Assembly: GCA_946185835.1 (NCBI GenBank)
Contig: CAMHKW010000001.1
Coordinates: 62,001 to 126,000, forward strand
Length of the DNA: 64,000 nt
Direction: 5' to 3'
DNA from: an uncultured Bacteroidales bacterium
Lineage (GTDB): Bacteria; Bacteroidota; Bacteroidia; Bacteroidales; Paludibacteraceae
Within the stretch, counting starts at the first letter, position 1; the number at the start of each line of letters is the position of its first letter. The notes beneath the pieces are model-generated. The model was not told where the DNA came from. It made no database searches and worked only from the letters and a program-made list of their open reading frames with translations. Positions 24,667 to 32,370 of the stretch are shown here, in pieces. Both the position numbers and the translations under genes were made by a program.

Positions 24667-26667
24667 ATGAACGACAACATGCAAGGGCAAAACAACAGCC
24701 CTAAGCCCGATAACGACAACCGTCAGAATCCGAAACGGCCGAATCTGAGTTGGCTGTATTTAGGTGTGATGGTTGCCTTGCTGTTCTTTTTTATGACAGG
24801 TAACAACAAGACCTTCAAGCAAGATAAGGACCTGTCGTACACCAAACTGCAAGCCTACATCGAGAATAATGCCATCGACAAGATTACCGTCTTCGACGAT
24901 AATCATGTGGTTGCTTCGGTTCGTCCTGAAGCTCAGAAGATCGTCTTTTCACAATTAGCCGTGCCTGATAGTACTGCCGTTTCAGCCGATTTGACTATCA
25001 CCACTCAGATACCGTCGGTTACTGAGTTCTCGGAGTATATGACAGCTCAGAACGCTTTGCGCAAAGAGCAGGGTCAGGCGGTGATAGAGCTCACGTTCGA
25101 GAAGTCGCGTGACTACTGGTCGCTGATACTATGGCAGATAGTGCCGCTGATACTGTTTATCTTGTTCTTCGTGTGGATGAGTCGCGGCATGCGTGGTGGC
25201 GGCATGGGAGGTATCTTCGGAGTAGGAAAAGTGAAGGCTGAGGTCATTGATAAAGATAACAAAGACAAAGTCACGTTCAAAGACGTGGCAGGTTTGGCAG
25301 GTGCCAAGCAAGAGGTGGAAGAGATAGTGGAGTTCTTGAAGAACCCGAAACGTTATACAGACCTTGGCGGTAAGATACCGAAGGGTGTCCTGCTTGTGGG
25401 TCCTCCGGGTACGGGTAAGACGCTGCTTGCCAAGGCTGTAGCAGGTGAAGCTAACGTGCCATTCTTCTCGATGTCGGGTTCCGACTTCGTTGAGATGTTC
25501 GTTGGTGTAGGTGCAAGCCGTGTGCGTGACCTGTTCCGCCAGGCGAAAGAGAAAGCTCCGAGTATCATCTTCATCGACGAGATAGATGCTGTGGGACGTG
25601 CGCGTGGCAAAAACGTGATGTCGGGTGGTAACGACGAACGTGAGTCAACGCTCAACCAGCTACTTACCGAGATGGACGGCTTCGGCACTAACTCGGGCGT
25701 GATAATCTTAGCTGCCACCAACCGTGCTGACGTGTTGGATGCCGCACTGCTACGTGCCGGACGTTTCGACCGCCAGATACACGTCGACCTGCCCGACCTG
25801 CAAGAACGTAAAGAGATATTTGCCGTCCACCTCGCTCCGCTCAAGACCGACAACACCATCGATATCAATTTCCTTGCCAAGCAGACTCCCGGATTTTCGG
25901 GTGCTGACATTGCTAACGTATGCAACGAGGCTGCTCTGATAGCGGCTCGCAACGACCACAAGACCGTAGGCAAGCAAGACTTCATGGATGCTGTCGACCG
26001 TATCATTGGCGGATTAGAGCGTAAGACCAAAATCATGACCGACGACGAGAAGCGTTCGATAGCATACCACGAGGCGGGTCATGCCACCATCTCGTGGATG
26101 CTGCGCTGGGGTAACCCACTGGTGAAGGTGACGATAGTGCCGCGCGGTATGGCATTAGGTGCCGCTTGGTATCTGCCTGAGGAACGGCAGCTGACCAACC
26201 GTGAGCATATCGAGGACGACTTGTGCTCGCTGCTCGGTGGTAGAGCCGCCGAACAGCTCTTCCTCTCGCAGACCTCGACAGGTGCACTCAACGACCTCGA
26301 GAGAGCTACCAAACAGGCATACGCCATGGTGGCATACTACGGTATGTCGGACAAGATGCCCGACATAAGCTTCTACGACTCGACAGGCCGATATGAATAC
26401 GGGTTCCAGAAGCCTTACTCCGATCGCACCGCCGAACTCATCGACAAAGAGGCACAAGCCATCATAGCTAAGCAGATGGCAAGAGCCAAACAGGTGCTGC
26501 TCGACAATCAAGAGGGACACCACCGATTGGCAGAGCTGCTTATCGAGAAGGAGGTCATCACGACCGAAGATGTAGAGTCGGTATTAGGACCGCGACCATG
26601 GAAAAGTCGTGGCGACGAGATAATAGAAGAAAACAAAGAGTCGAAAGCCGGAAGTGTAACAGCTTAG
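24667..26667 (+). CDS. ftsH: Membrane-bound AAA+ zinc metalloprotease FtsH
   Basis: 666 residues. Two transmembrane helices flank a periplasmic domain: about 31-44 ([13 protein letters not shown]) and about 155-172 ([14 protein letters not shown]). AAA+ domain with Walker A GPPGTGKT near 244, Walker B IIFIDEID and arginine-finger region [10 protein letters not shown]. Zinc protease motif HEAGH at about 468-472 with the third ligand further on. It degrades membrane and short-lived cytoplasmic proteins. The last gene of the gldD-ftsH run. Its TAG stop lies inside a GTTAGA-type repeat (reverse orientation). Confidence 0.97.
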   Translation: MNDNMQGQNNSPKPDNDNRQNPKRPNLSWLYLGVMVALLFFFMTGNNKTFKQDKDLSYTKLQAYIENNAIDKITVFDDNHVVASVRPEAQKIVFSQLAVPDSTAVSADLTITTQIPSVTEFSEYMTAQNALRKEQGQAVIELTFEKSRDYWSLILWQIVPLILFILFFVWMSRGMRGGGMGGIFGVGKVKAEVIDKDNKDKVTFKDVAGLAGAKQEVEEIVEFLKNPKRYTDLGGKIPKGVLLVGPPGTGKTLLAKAVAGEANVPFFSMSGSDFVEMFVGVGASRVRDLFRQAKEKAPSIIFIDEIDAVGRARGKNVMSGGNDERESTLNQLLTEMDGFGTNSGVIILAATNRADVLDAALLRAGRFDRQIHVDLPDLQERKEIFAVHLAPLKTDNTIDINFLAKQTPGFSGADIANVCNEAALIAARNDHKTVGKQDFMDAVDRIIGGLERKTKIMTDDEKRSIAYHEAGHATISWMLRWGNPLVKVTIVPRGMALGAAWYLPEERQLTNREHIEDDLCSLLGGRAAEQLFLSQTSTGALNDLERATKQAYAMVAYYGMSDKMPDISFYDSTGRYEYGFQKPYSDRTAELIDKEAQAIIAKQMARAKQVLLDNQEGHHRLAELLIEKEVITTEDVESVLGPRPWKSRGDEIIEENKESKAGSVTA

Positions 26668-26771
26668 CGGTCTAACAGGCGAAGCCGGTCTAACAACGTA
26701 GTGGTCTAACCTCTAACAGGCGAAGCCGGTCTAACTTCTAACTTCTAACTTCTAACTTCTAACTTCTAACA
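26665..26771 (-). repeat. GTTAGA-type repeat array between ftsH and lpxB
   Basis: Reverse-orientation units (ggtctaac, aggcgaagccggtctaac) followed by about five copies of the short 8-base form taacttct. The array touches both genes: tag of ftsH at 26665-26667 and the TAG stop of lpxB (26759) lie in it. It separates convergent genes and no ordinary terminator hairpin is visible. Confidence 0.8.
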
Positions 26772-27919
26772 TCCGAGATTATCCTCGCGGCTGCTTGAGC
26801 GGGTGCATCGTGCCCGCCGAGTAGCCGCTTGATGTTTTCGTAATCCGTCTGTTGCCTGCCTCGATAGGCATCGTCGTGCAACAGACGTTCGAGTTCGTTG
26901 CGAACGGCGTCGGAGGTGAACTCGTAAGCTAACAACTCGCGTATCACTTGCCGTCCGGCGATGAGGTTAGGCAGAGTGAAATACGGGATTTTAAACATTA
27001 TGGGACGTAAGGCGTTGAGTACATGTCCGAAGGCGAGGTGATAGACAGCCACTTGCGGGCAACCTAATAATGCGGTCTCTAATGTCGCCGTTCCGGAGTT
27101 GACGACAGCAGCGGTGGCATGTTGCAGTAGCGGGTAGGTCTCGTCGGTCAGTGTGATACGGTCTCTCGCTTCGCTGTCGGCTATGTCGTTGAGTATCTTG
27201 TCGTAGGTGCTGCGACTGATGGCGGGCGCTGTGGCAATCACTACCTTATAGTCTCGGAACGACAAGGCTGCCGTCAGCATACGCGACAGACACTGCTCTA
27301 TCTCGTGCTGGCGCGAGCCGGGCAACAAGGCTATTACAAGTTTATTGGTGAAGGCTGACTGTTGACTCTGAGCTGCAGGCTGACCGTCGGAGTCGGCTGT
27401 TTGTAGGTATCGGCGTATCTCGGTGGCTGTCGGATTGCCCACATATTCGGTTTGGTAGCCGTATTGAGCATAGAAAGCAGGCTCGAAGGGGAAGATACAG
27501 AAGACTTTGTCGGTTAGGCGGGCTATCTTATGTATCCGCCACGTTTTCCATGCCCATACCTTCGGTGGGATATAATAGTAGATGCGCGTAGAGGGCAGCT
27601 TGCGCTTGACGAATTTGGCAATCTGCAGGTTGAAAGAGGGGTAGTCGATGAGAATGAGAACGTCGGGGTGCTGAGCTAATATAGCCTGCTTGGCTAATTG
27701 CATGTTGCGGCGTATCTTACCCAAGTGGCGTATCACGTCGACATATCCCATGAATGCCATGTCGCGATAATGCAGAAGCAGCTTGCAGCCTGCGGCATTC
27801 ATCTTGTCGCCACCCAAACCGCAAAACTGAGCCTCGGCATCGACCCTCGACAAATGCTCAATAAGATGTGAGGCATGTAGGTCGCCTGAGGCTTCGCCGG
27901 CTATGATGAAGTAGTTCAT
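26759..27919 (-). CDS. lpxB: Lipid-A-disaccharide synthase
   Basis: 386 residues. GT19 glycosyltransferase that joins UDP-2,3-diacylglucosamine and lipid X in lipid A synthesis at the inner-membrane face. Motifs: FIIAGEASGDLHASHLI at the start, FCGLGGDKM, MGYVDVI, ILIDYPSFNL, YYIPPKVWAWK and LLPGSRQHEI, then VNSGTATLE in the C-terminal nucleotide-binding half. Start ATG 27919 agrees with the family. The protein ends ISDVRS, and V-R-S-stop is encoded by the GTTAGAAGTTAG repeat, so the natural C-terminus has been overwritten by, or has seeded, the repeat. Last gene of the leftward run from 31820. Confidence 0.95.
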   Translation of the reverse strand: MNYFIIAGEASGDLHASHLIEHLSRVDAEAQFCGLGGDKMNAAGCKLLLHYRDMAFMGYVDVIRHLGKIRRNMQLAKQAILAQHPDVLILIDYPSFNLQIAKFVKRKLPSTRIYYYIPPKVWAWKTWRIHKIARLTDKVFCIFPFEPAFYAQYGYQTEYVGNPTATEIRRYLQTADSDGQPAAQSQQSAFTNKLVIALLPGSRQHEIEQCLSRMLTAALSFRDYKVVIATAPAISRSTYDKILNDIADSEARDRITLTDETYPLLQHATAAVVNSGTATLETALLGCPQVAVYHLAFGHVLNALRPIMFKIPYFTLPNLIAGRQVIRELLAYEFTSDAVRNELERLLHDDAYRGRQQTDYENIKRLLGGHDAPAQAAARIISDVRS

Positions 27920-27949
27920 GTTAGTAAGATAGCACCTTGATTATATAGA

Positions 27950-28228
27950 TTATATAGTGGTTATGATAGCTGCTAACACGTATGGCAAGGCTCCGAGCAT
28001 CACCCCTTTGGCAAGCCGCCACGTGTCGGTGGTGTAGAACAAAAAGAGTAACGCCATGTTGGGGAAGATACTGACGGTGAGCAGTTTGGTGAACACGGGG
28101 CTATGCCATAGGTTGATGCTTTCGAACACATACCATAGGTTCATACGGTCGACATACAAGAGACAGACTACTGCGGGCAAGAGCAGTCCTAACAATATGC
28201 CTATCCAATATCTGTCGAAGCGAGCCAT
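27950..28228 (-). CDS. Small membrane protein of unknown function between surE and lpxB
   Basis: 92 residues with three hydrophobic segments: about 8-25 (WIGILLGLLLPAVVCLLY), about 46-65 (KLLTVSIFPNMALLFLFY) and about 72-91 (AKGVMLGALPYVLAAIITT). No enzyme motif. The gene lies 13 bases after surE and 30 before lpxB, so it belongs to the same message. I do not recognise the family beyond small integral membrane proteins. Confidence 0.7.
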   Translation of the reverse strand: MARFDRYWIGILLGLLLPAVVCLLYVDRMNLWYVFESINLWHSPVFTKLLTVSIFPNMALLFLFYTTDTWRLAKGVMLGALPYVLAAIITTI

Positions 28229-28241
28229 GGGTGTTTAGAGT

Positions 28242-28964
28242 TTAGAGTTTTAGTGACATGTCGATGGAGCATGGGCATATAGAGATAAAGTGATGTGCCA
28301 ATGCGTACTCGTCGGTGTCGATGGCTTCGGGTTCTTCGTTGACGTAGTCGCCTTGCAGGAGGTAGTATGGGTTACCATCTTGGTCGAAATGTTCGGCTAT
28401 CTCGTTTTCCCAATGTCCGCATGCCTGACGCGTGAAGCGTCTTCCTATGAGTTCGCCTACCGGTGCGTTGATATTATAGCACATACGCCTATAGAAGCCT
28501 CGTCGGAGCAGGTCTTTAGTTATCGGAATGATGTGTGGTTCGAAATCGGAGAAGTCGGCATCGGGGTTGTGGTCGCATAGCGAGTAGCCGATGGCGGGTA
28601 TACCTTGTTCGGCTGCCACGAAACAGGCACCCATAGTGCCGGAGTAGATGACGTTGACCGACGAGTTGCTACCATGGTTGATGCCACTGGCCACGAGGTC
28701 GGGCTTGCCACCGCGGTAGATGATGTTGATAGCTAATTTCACGCAGTCCGACGGGGTGCCGTTGGTGATGTAGATGTCGTGTGCGGGAGTGTGCTCTATC
28801 AGTTTGAGCGTCATGCGCTGCTCTACGGTGATGGCATTCGACATGCCGGAGCGTGCTCCGTCGGGTGCCACCACGGTGACATGTCCCAGCTGCTCCATCT
28901 GACGCAGCAGTACTGCTATCCCTTTCGACTGATAGCCGTCGTCGTTGGTGATGAGTATTTCCAT
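28242..28964 (-). CDS. surE: 5'/3'-nucleotidase SurE
   Basis: 240 residues. Metal-dependent phosphatase acting on nucleoside monophosphates and related substrates. The diagnostic ITNDDGYQSKG (metal-binding Asp pair) opens the protein, and VVAPDGARSGMSNAIT (Ser and Asn ligands) and LVASGINHGSNSSVNVIYSGTMGAC (GxNxG) follow. Length normal. Followed 13 bases later by the small membrane protein gene. Confidence 0.95.
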   Translation of the reverse strand: MEILITNDDGYQSKGIAVLLRQMEQLGHVTVVAPDGARSGMSNAITVEQRMTLKLIEHTPAHDIYITNGTPSDCVKLAINIIYRGGKPDLVASGINHGSNSSVNVIYSGTMGACFVAAEQGIPAIGYSLCDHNPDADFSDFEPHIIPITKDLLRRGFYRRMCYNINAPVGELIGRRFTRQACGHWENEIAEHFDQDGNPYYLLQGDYVNEEPEAIDTDEYALAHHFISICPCSIDMSLKL

Positions 28965-28992
28965 TTGTAATGTCTGATTCGGTGTTGTTGTC

Positions 28993-30369
28993 TTATCTCG
29001 ATTGTACCATCTGCATCACCTGCTTTGCCAACTCGTTAGCTCTTTCGATGGTATGAGCTTCGGAGTAAACACGTATGATAGGTTCGGTGTTCGACTTGCG
29101 AAGGTGTACCCATCCGTCGGCGAAGTCGATTTTGACTCCGTCGCGTGTGTCGACTCGTTCGTTGGCAAAGGCTGCTCTGACGTCTTCGAGCACTTGATCG
29201 ACGTTCATGTCGGCACTCAGGTCGATGCGGTTCTTCGATATTTGGTATTGTGGGTAAGTCTGTCTCAGTTCGCTTACTTTCATCTTCTTGTGTGCCAATA
29301 GGCTGAGGAAGAGTCCGATGCCTACGAGTGCATCTCGACCGTAGTGTGAGGCAGGATAGATGACGCCTCCGTTGCCCTCGCCACCGATGATGGCATTGGT
29401 CAGCTGCATCTGTCTTACTACGTTCACTTCACCGACGGCAGCTGCCGAGTATTGGCAGTGGTGAGCATGTGTCACGTCAGCCAAGGCACGCGACGATGAG
29501 AGGTTGCTGACGGTGTTGCCGGGGGTGTGAGAGAGGACGTAGTCGGCAACGCTGACGAGGGTGTATTCTTCGCCGAACATATCACCATTCTCGCAGACGA
29601 TGGCTAAGCGGTCGACATCGGGGTCGACGACGAAGCCTACGTCAGCGCCGGCGCTCTTCATCGTCTCGCTTATCTGAGTGAGGTTCTGTGGGATAGGTTC
29701 CGGATTATGTGCGAACTGCCCGTTAGGTGTGCAGTTGAGTTCCACGATGTCGGTGATGCCGAGGGCGCGTAGCAAGGCGGGTATGGCGATGCCGCCAACC
29801 GAGTTGACGCAGTCGACGACGACACGTAGTCCGGCAGATGCTATGGCAGCACGGTCGACAAGGTCGAGCGACAGCACGTTATCGATATGATAGGGTAGGT
29901 AGTCTTTGTTGACGACGGAGCCTAAGCTGTCGACACCGACGAAGTCGAAGTCTTCGCGTTCGGCAATGCTGAGCACCTCTTTGCCTTCTGCGTCGGTGAG
30001 GAACTCGCCGTCGGCATTAAGCAGCTTCAGCGCATTCCATTGTTTGGGGTTATGCGAGGCAGTGAGGATGATGCCGCCGGACGCCTTCTCGGCTCTTACA
30101 GCTAATTCGGTGGTGGGGGTGGTGGCAAGTCCGATGTCGACGACGTCGTAGCCCATTCCTATCAGAGTCCCGACGACGAGGTCGCGAACCATAGTGCCTG
30201 ACAGGCGTGCATCGCGACCTACTACCAATGTGTTGTTGGTGCTGTCGGCTGCCCGACGTTGGGTGGCGTAAGCAGCCGTGAAACGAACGATGTCGACAGG
30301 GTTGAGACCCTCACCTACGCGACCGCCTATGGTGCCGCGAATACCTGATATTGATTTTACGAGTGACAT
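28993..30369 (-). CDS. glmM: Phosphoglucosamine mutase (alpha-D-phosphohexomutase family)
   Basis: 458 residues from ATG 30369; upstream in-frame codons to 30417 lack family similarity. Interconverts glucosamine-6-P and glucosamine-1-P for peptidoglycan and LPS precursors. Motifs: SISGIRGTIGG, catalytic phosphoserine loop LTASHNPKQWNALK, Mg2+ loop DPDVDRLAI, sugar-binding GEGNGGVIYP and phosphate-binding RKSNTEPIIRVYSEA. The GEGNGG loop fits the glucosamine rather than the glucose mutases, but substrate class is an inference. The neighbouring lpxB and surE agree with an envelope role. Confidence 0.88.
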   Translation of the reverse strand: MSLVKSISGIRGTIGGRVGEGLNPVDIVRFTAAYATQRRAADSTNNTLVVGRDARLSGTMVRDLVVGTLIGMGYDVVDIGLATTPTTELAVRAEKASGGIILTASHNPKQWNALKLLNADGEFLTDAEGKEVLSIAEREDFDFVGVDSLGSVVNKDYLPYHIDNVLSLDLVDRAAIASAGLRVVVDCVNSVGGIAIPALLRALGITDIVELNCTPNGQFAHNPEPIPQNLTQISETMKSAGADVGFVVDPDVDRLAIVCENGDMFGEEYTLVSVADYVLSHTPGNTVSNLSSSRALADVTHAHHCQYSAAAVGEVNVVRQMQLTNAIIGGEGNGGVIYPASHYGRDALVGIGLFLSLLAHKKMKVSELRQTYPQYQISKNRIDLSADMNVDQVLEDVRAAFANERVDTRDGVKIDFADGWVHLRKSNTEPIIRVYSEAHTIERANELAKQVMQMVQSR

Positions 30370-30544
30370 ATACCGATGATTTTTAATTTCATATTTCAGA
30401 TTTCTAATAGAATGCAACCGCAGATTTAACAGATGGTGCTGATTTACACAGATTTTTTATATCATTGCTATGCTCTCTTCTTTGGCAACAGTGTGGATTC
30501 CTGTTTTTCGATTTCAGATTCAGAGCACGTGGATTGAAATAAAA

Positions 30545-31102
30545 TTAGAAACGGCGAATAGTGATTTTCATATCGTAGCCGTAAGGTGTCACGGTAGACC
30601 CCTCGGCATTGGCGAATCCGAGTTTGCTGGGGTTGATGATTTTAGCCTCGGCACCGCTATATTTCATGTATCTGACGGCGTAGTGCCACCCCAGGCAGGC
30701 GGTGTTGTAGTCGGTCTGATAAGAGAACTCAAGCGGGTAACCATTTTGTGCTGTGGTCCAATAGCTTACGGTGTCGGCGTTGACATCGAGGGTATAACGT
30801 CTGTAGCGAAACACTATCATGTCGCCGGTCTTGACGGCAGCAGCAGTGGTGTCGCCTTGTTTGTCGAGATGAAAATAGAAGTTGTCGTAGCCTAACGAGC
30901 TAAGGTCTAAGTAATCTTTCTCACCCCACTTGCCGTCTTTGGGTTCTTCGTAGATGATGTTGATGTGTTCGCGTGCGATGAAGTCGGCAATAAGCTTCTT
31001 CTCGTCCTTGAGCGACTGAGCATAACTGTTTTGTTTGCAGCCCATAAAAGTACCACATAATACAGCGGCTGCTATTGCAACAAAAAGAAATCGTGTGCGC
31101 AT
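30545..31102 (-). CDS. FKBP-like lipoprotein (DUF4827 family)
   Basis: 185 residues. Signal peptide MRTRFLFVAIAAAVLCGTFMGC with lipobox FMGC ending at Cys22, so a lipoprotein on the envelope. The domain (SLKDEKKLIADFIAREHINII, then DYLDLSSLGYDNFYFHLDKQGD and VKTGDMIVFRYRRYTLD) resembles the Bacteroidales DUF4827 family, distantly related to FKBP-type isomerases. FKBP active-site aromatics are not clearly kept, so catalysis is doubtful. It precedes glmM by about 175 bases. Confidence 0.7.
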   Translation of the reverse strand: MRTRFLFVAIAAAVLCGTFMGCKQNSYAQSLKDEKKLIADFIAREHINIIYEEPKDGKWGEKDYLDLSSLGYDNFYFHLDKQGDTTAAAVKTGDMIVFRYRRYTLDVNADTVSYWTTAQNGYPLEFSYQTDYNTACLGWHYAVRYMKYSGAEAKIINPSKLGFANAEGSTVTPYGYDMKITIRRF

Positions 31103-31154
31103 TGTTAGTTGAGTTTATATGTGATTAGTGTTTAGAGTTTAGTGTTGAGTGCAC

Positions 31155-31184
31155 GGGTACGCCGGTTTATAACCGGCGGCAATG
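31155..31184. repeat. REP-like palindrome, copy 5
   Basis: tacgccggtttataaccggcggca; the central three bases are tat, and arms remain perfect. Confidence 0.72.
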
Positions 31185-31194
31185 GACGTTGTGG

Positions 31195-31297
31195 AAATCT
31201 CTTCACCATTCAGCAATAAGAAATCAAAAATCTCTTCACCATTTAGCAATCAGAAATCAAAAATCTCTTCACCATTCAGCAATAAGAAATCAAAAAT
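31195..31297. repeat. 33-bp triplicate repeat at the end of the FKBP-like gene
   Basis: Three units of exactly 33 bases (starts 31195, 31228, 31261), beginning aaatctcttcaccattcagc; unit 2 differs at two positions. The third unit overlaps the TGA stop (31290-31292) of the neighbouring leftward gene. Confidence 0.85.
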
Positions 31298-31820
31298 CAA
31301 TAACCGTGTCGATAGTGATTCTCACGTTTGTATAAGGTTCTATGGCGTCGTTGCCACGTGCTCCGTAGGCAGTATACCATGGTGCTATTATCTCTATTTT
31401 CTCGCCTCGGCGCATCGTCCTTAGTGCTTCTCGTTGGCAGAGCATATCGGCTGATGCACCTACCTTGGTGTCTTCTATGATGTCCGCAAGTTTGTCGCCA
31501 TCTAAACTGTATACTTCGATATGAAGTCTGATGGGTTCGTGCAGTATGTAGTTGTCGGCTTGCTCGTTCTTGCGAAGCAGACGATACCAAAAACCGAACT
31601 CATGGAGAGCATAGTGTTCAGGGCTGCGTTTTACATACTCGGTTACGGTGTGGTCAGCAGCTGAGGCAAGTTGTTGGTTGAGTCTCATCATCGCCATCGA
31701 CACCGTGTCGGTCTGCTCTGTCCGGTTCGAGGGCTGTTGGGGCTTGGTACGCTGACAAGAGCATATCAGCAGCGACATCGCAACACTTGCAACAATGATA
31801 TGTAGAAAGTGAGTTTGCAT
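31290..31820 (-). CDS. FKBP-like (GldI-type) lipoprotein
   Basis: 176 residues. Signal peptide with lipobox ICSC ending at Cys23 (MQTHFLHIIVASVAMSLLICSC). After a helical region, the C-terminal half has FKBP topology: IRLHIEVYSLDGDKL, then LRTMRRGEKIEIIAPWYTAYGARGNDAIEPYTNVRITIDTVI, the last strand being close to the FKBP consensus (IPPYTPLVFEVEL-like). Related to the peptidyl-prolyl isomerase lipoproteins next to GldI in this phylum. Several catalytic positions differ, so isomerase activity is uncertain. First gene of the leftward run to lpxB. Confidence 0.65.
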   Translation of the reverse strand: MQTHFLHIIVASVAMSLLICSCQRTKPQQPSNRTEQTDTVSMAMMRLNQQLASAADHTVTEYVKRSPEHYALHEFGFWYRLLRKNEQADNYILHEPIRLHIEVYSLDGDKLADIIEDTKVGASADMLCQREALRTMRRGEKIEIIAPWYTAYGARGNDAIEPYTNVRITIDTVIDF

Positions 31821-31893
31821 TCGAGAATAAAGTCTTTGCCTTTAACGCATGCCCGGCATTTGCCGCTAATGCATGCTGTGTTATTCCAAACGG

Positions 31894-31925
31894 CAAAGGT
31901 AGTGTTTTTTTTTGGATTACGCAAC
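31894..31925 (-). promoter_or_regulatory. Promoter of the leftward FKBP/glmM/lpxB run
   Basis: Minus strand GTTG (31925-31922), 20 bases, TACCTTTG (31901-31894). It gives a leader of about 65 bases. Confidence 0.6.
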
Positions 31926-32189
31926 TGCTTATTGCATGTTACACTACCTTGGCTGTCAAACCAACGACTTTTTGTGTATTCTGTGGTGAATTGATTTCTG
32001 ATTTTTGATCGAAGTAAACCGCAGATATATGTTTGATTTAACCTCAGATTGATGTTTGATTTAAAATAAACCGCAGATTGAACAGATAAAACAGATTGAA
32101 CAGATTTTTCTTCTTAAGCGCTAAACATCTCTGAACAGATTGCAAAATGGTGATTTACTCTTTCCTGAAAGGGTGATTAAAACATATTA
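31926..32189. other. Divergent intergenic DNA, AT-rich, no gene seen
   Basis: Contains loosely repeated phrases (gtttgattta twice, ccgcagat and aacagat several times) of the simple kind also found at other gene borders here. No coding frame with typical codon use was found. Confidence 0.4.
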
Positions 32190-32221
32190 TTTGGTCGGGT
32201 CAGAAAAATATAGTAACTTTG
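32190..32221 (+). promoter_or_regulatory. Bacteroidetes-type promoter of the acyl-CoA ligase gene
   Basis: TTTG at 32190-32193, 20 bases, TAACTTTG at 32214-32221. The leader is about 145 bases and holds the repeats at 32228-32340. Confidence 0.78.
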
Positions 32222-32227
32222 CAAATT

Positions 32228-32340
32228 ATTTGCAGTTAACCTATAATCTGCGGATAACCTAATTTGCAGATAACCTAAATTGCAGATAACATGATTTGCA
32301 GTCAGCTTAATTTGCAACGCAATATAATTTGCAACACACA
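32228..32340 (+). repeat. Degenerate ~17-bp repeats in the acyl-CoA ligase leader
   Basis: About seven imperfect units that start with tttgca or ttgca, the best kept being gcagataacctaa. They fill the transcript leader between promoter and ATG. Confidence 0.6.
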
Positions 32341-32370
32341 ATATTCATAACACATAATACTCATATTACT

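Noticed and set aside
31182-31424. 80-residue plus-strand frame with SSPFSN repeats
   Set aside because: It reads the 33-bp triplicate and then runs antisense into the FKBP-like gene.
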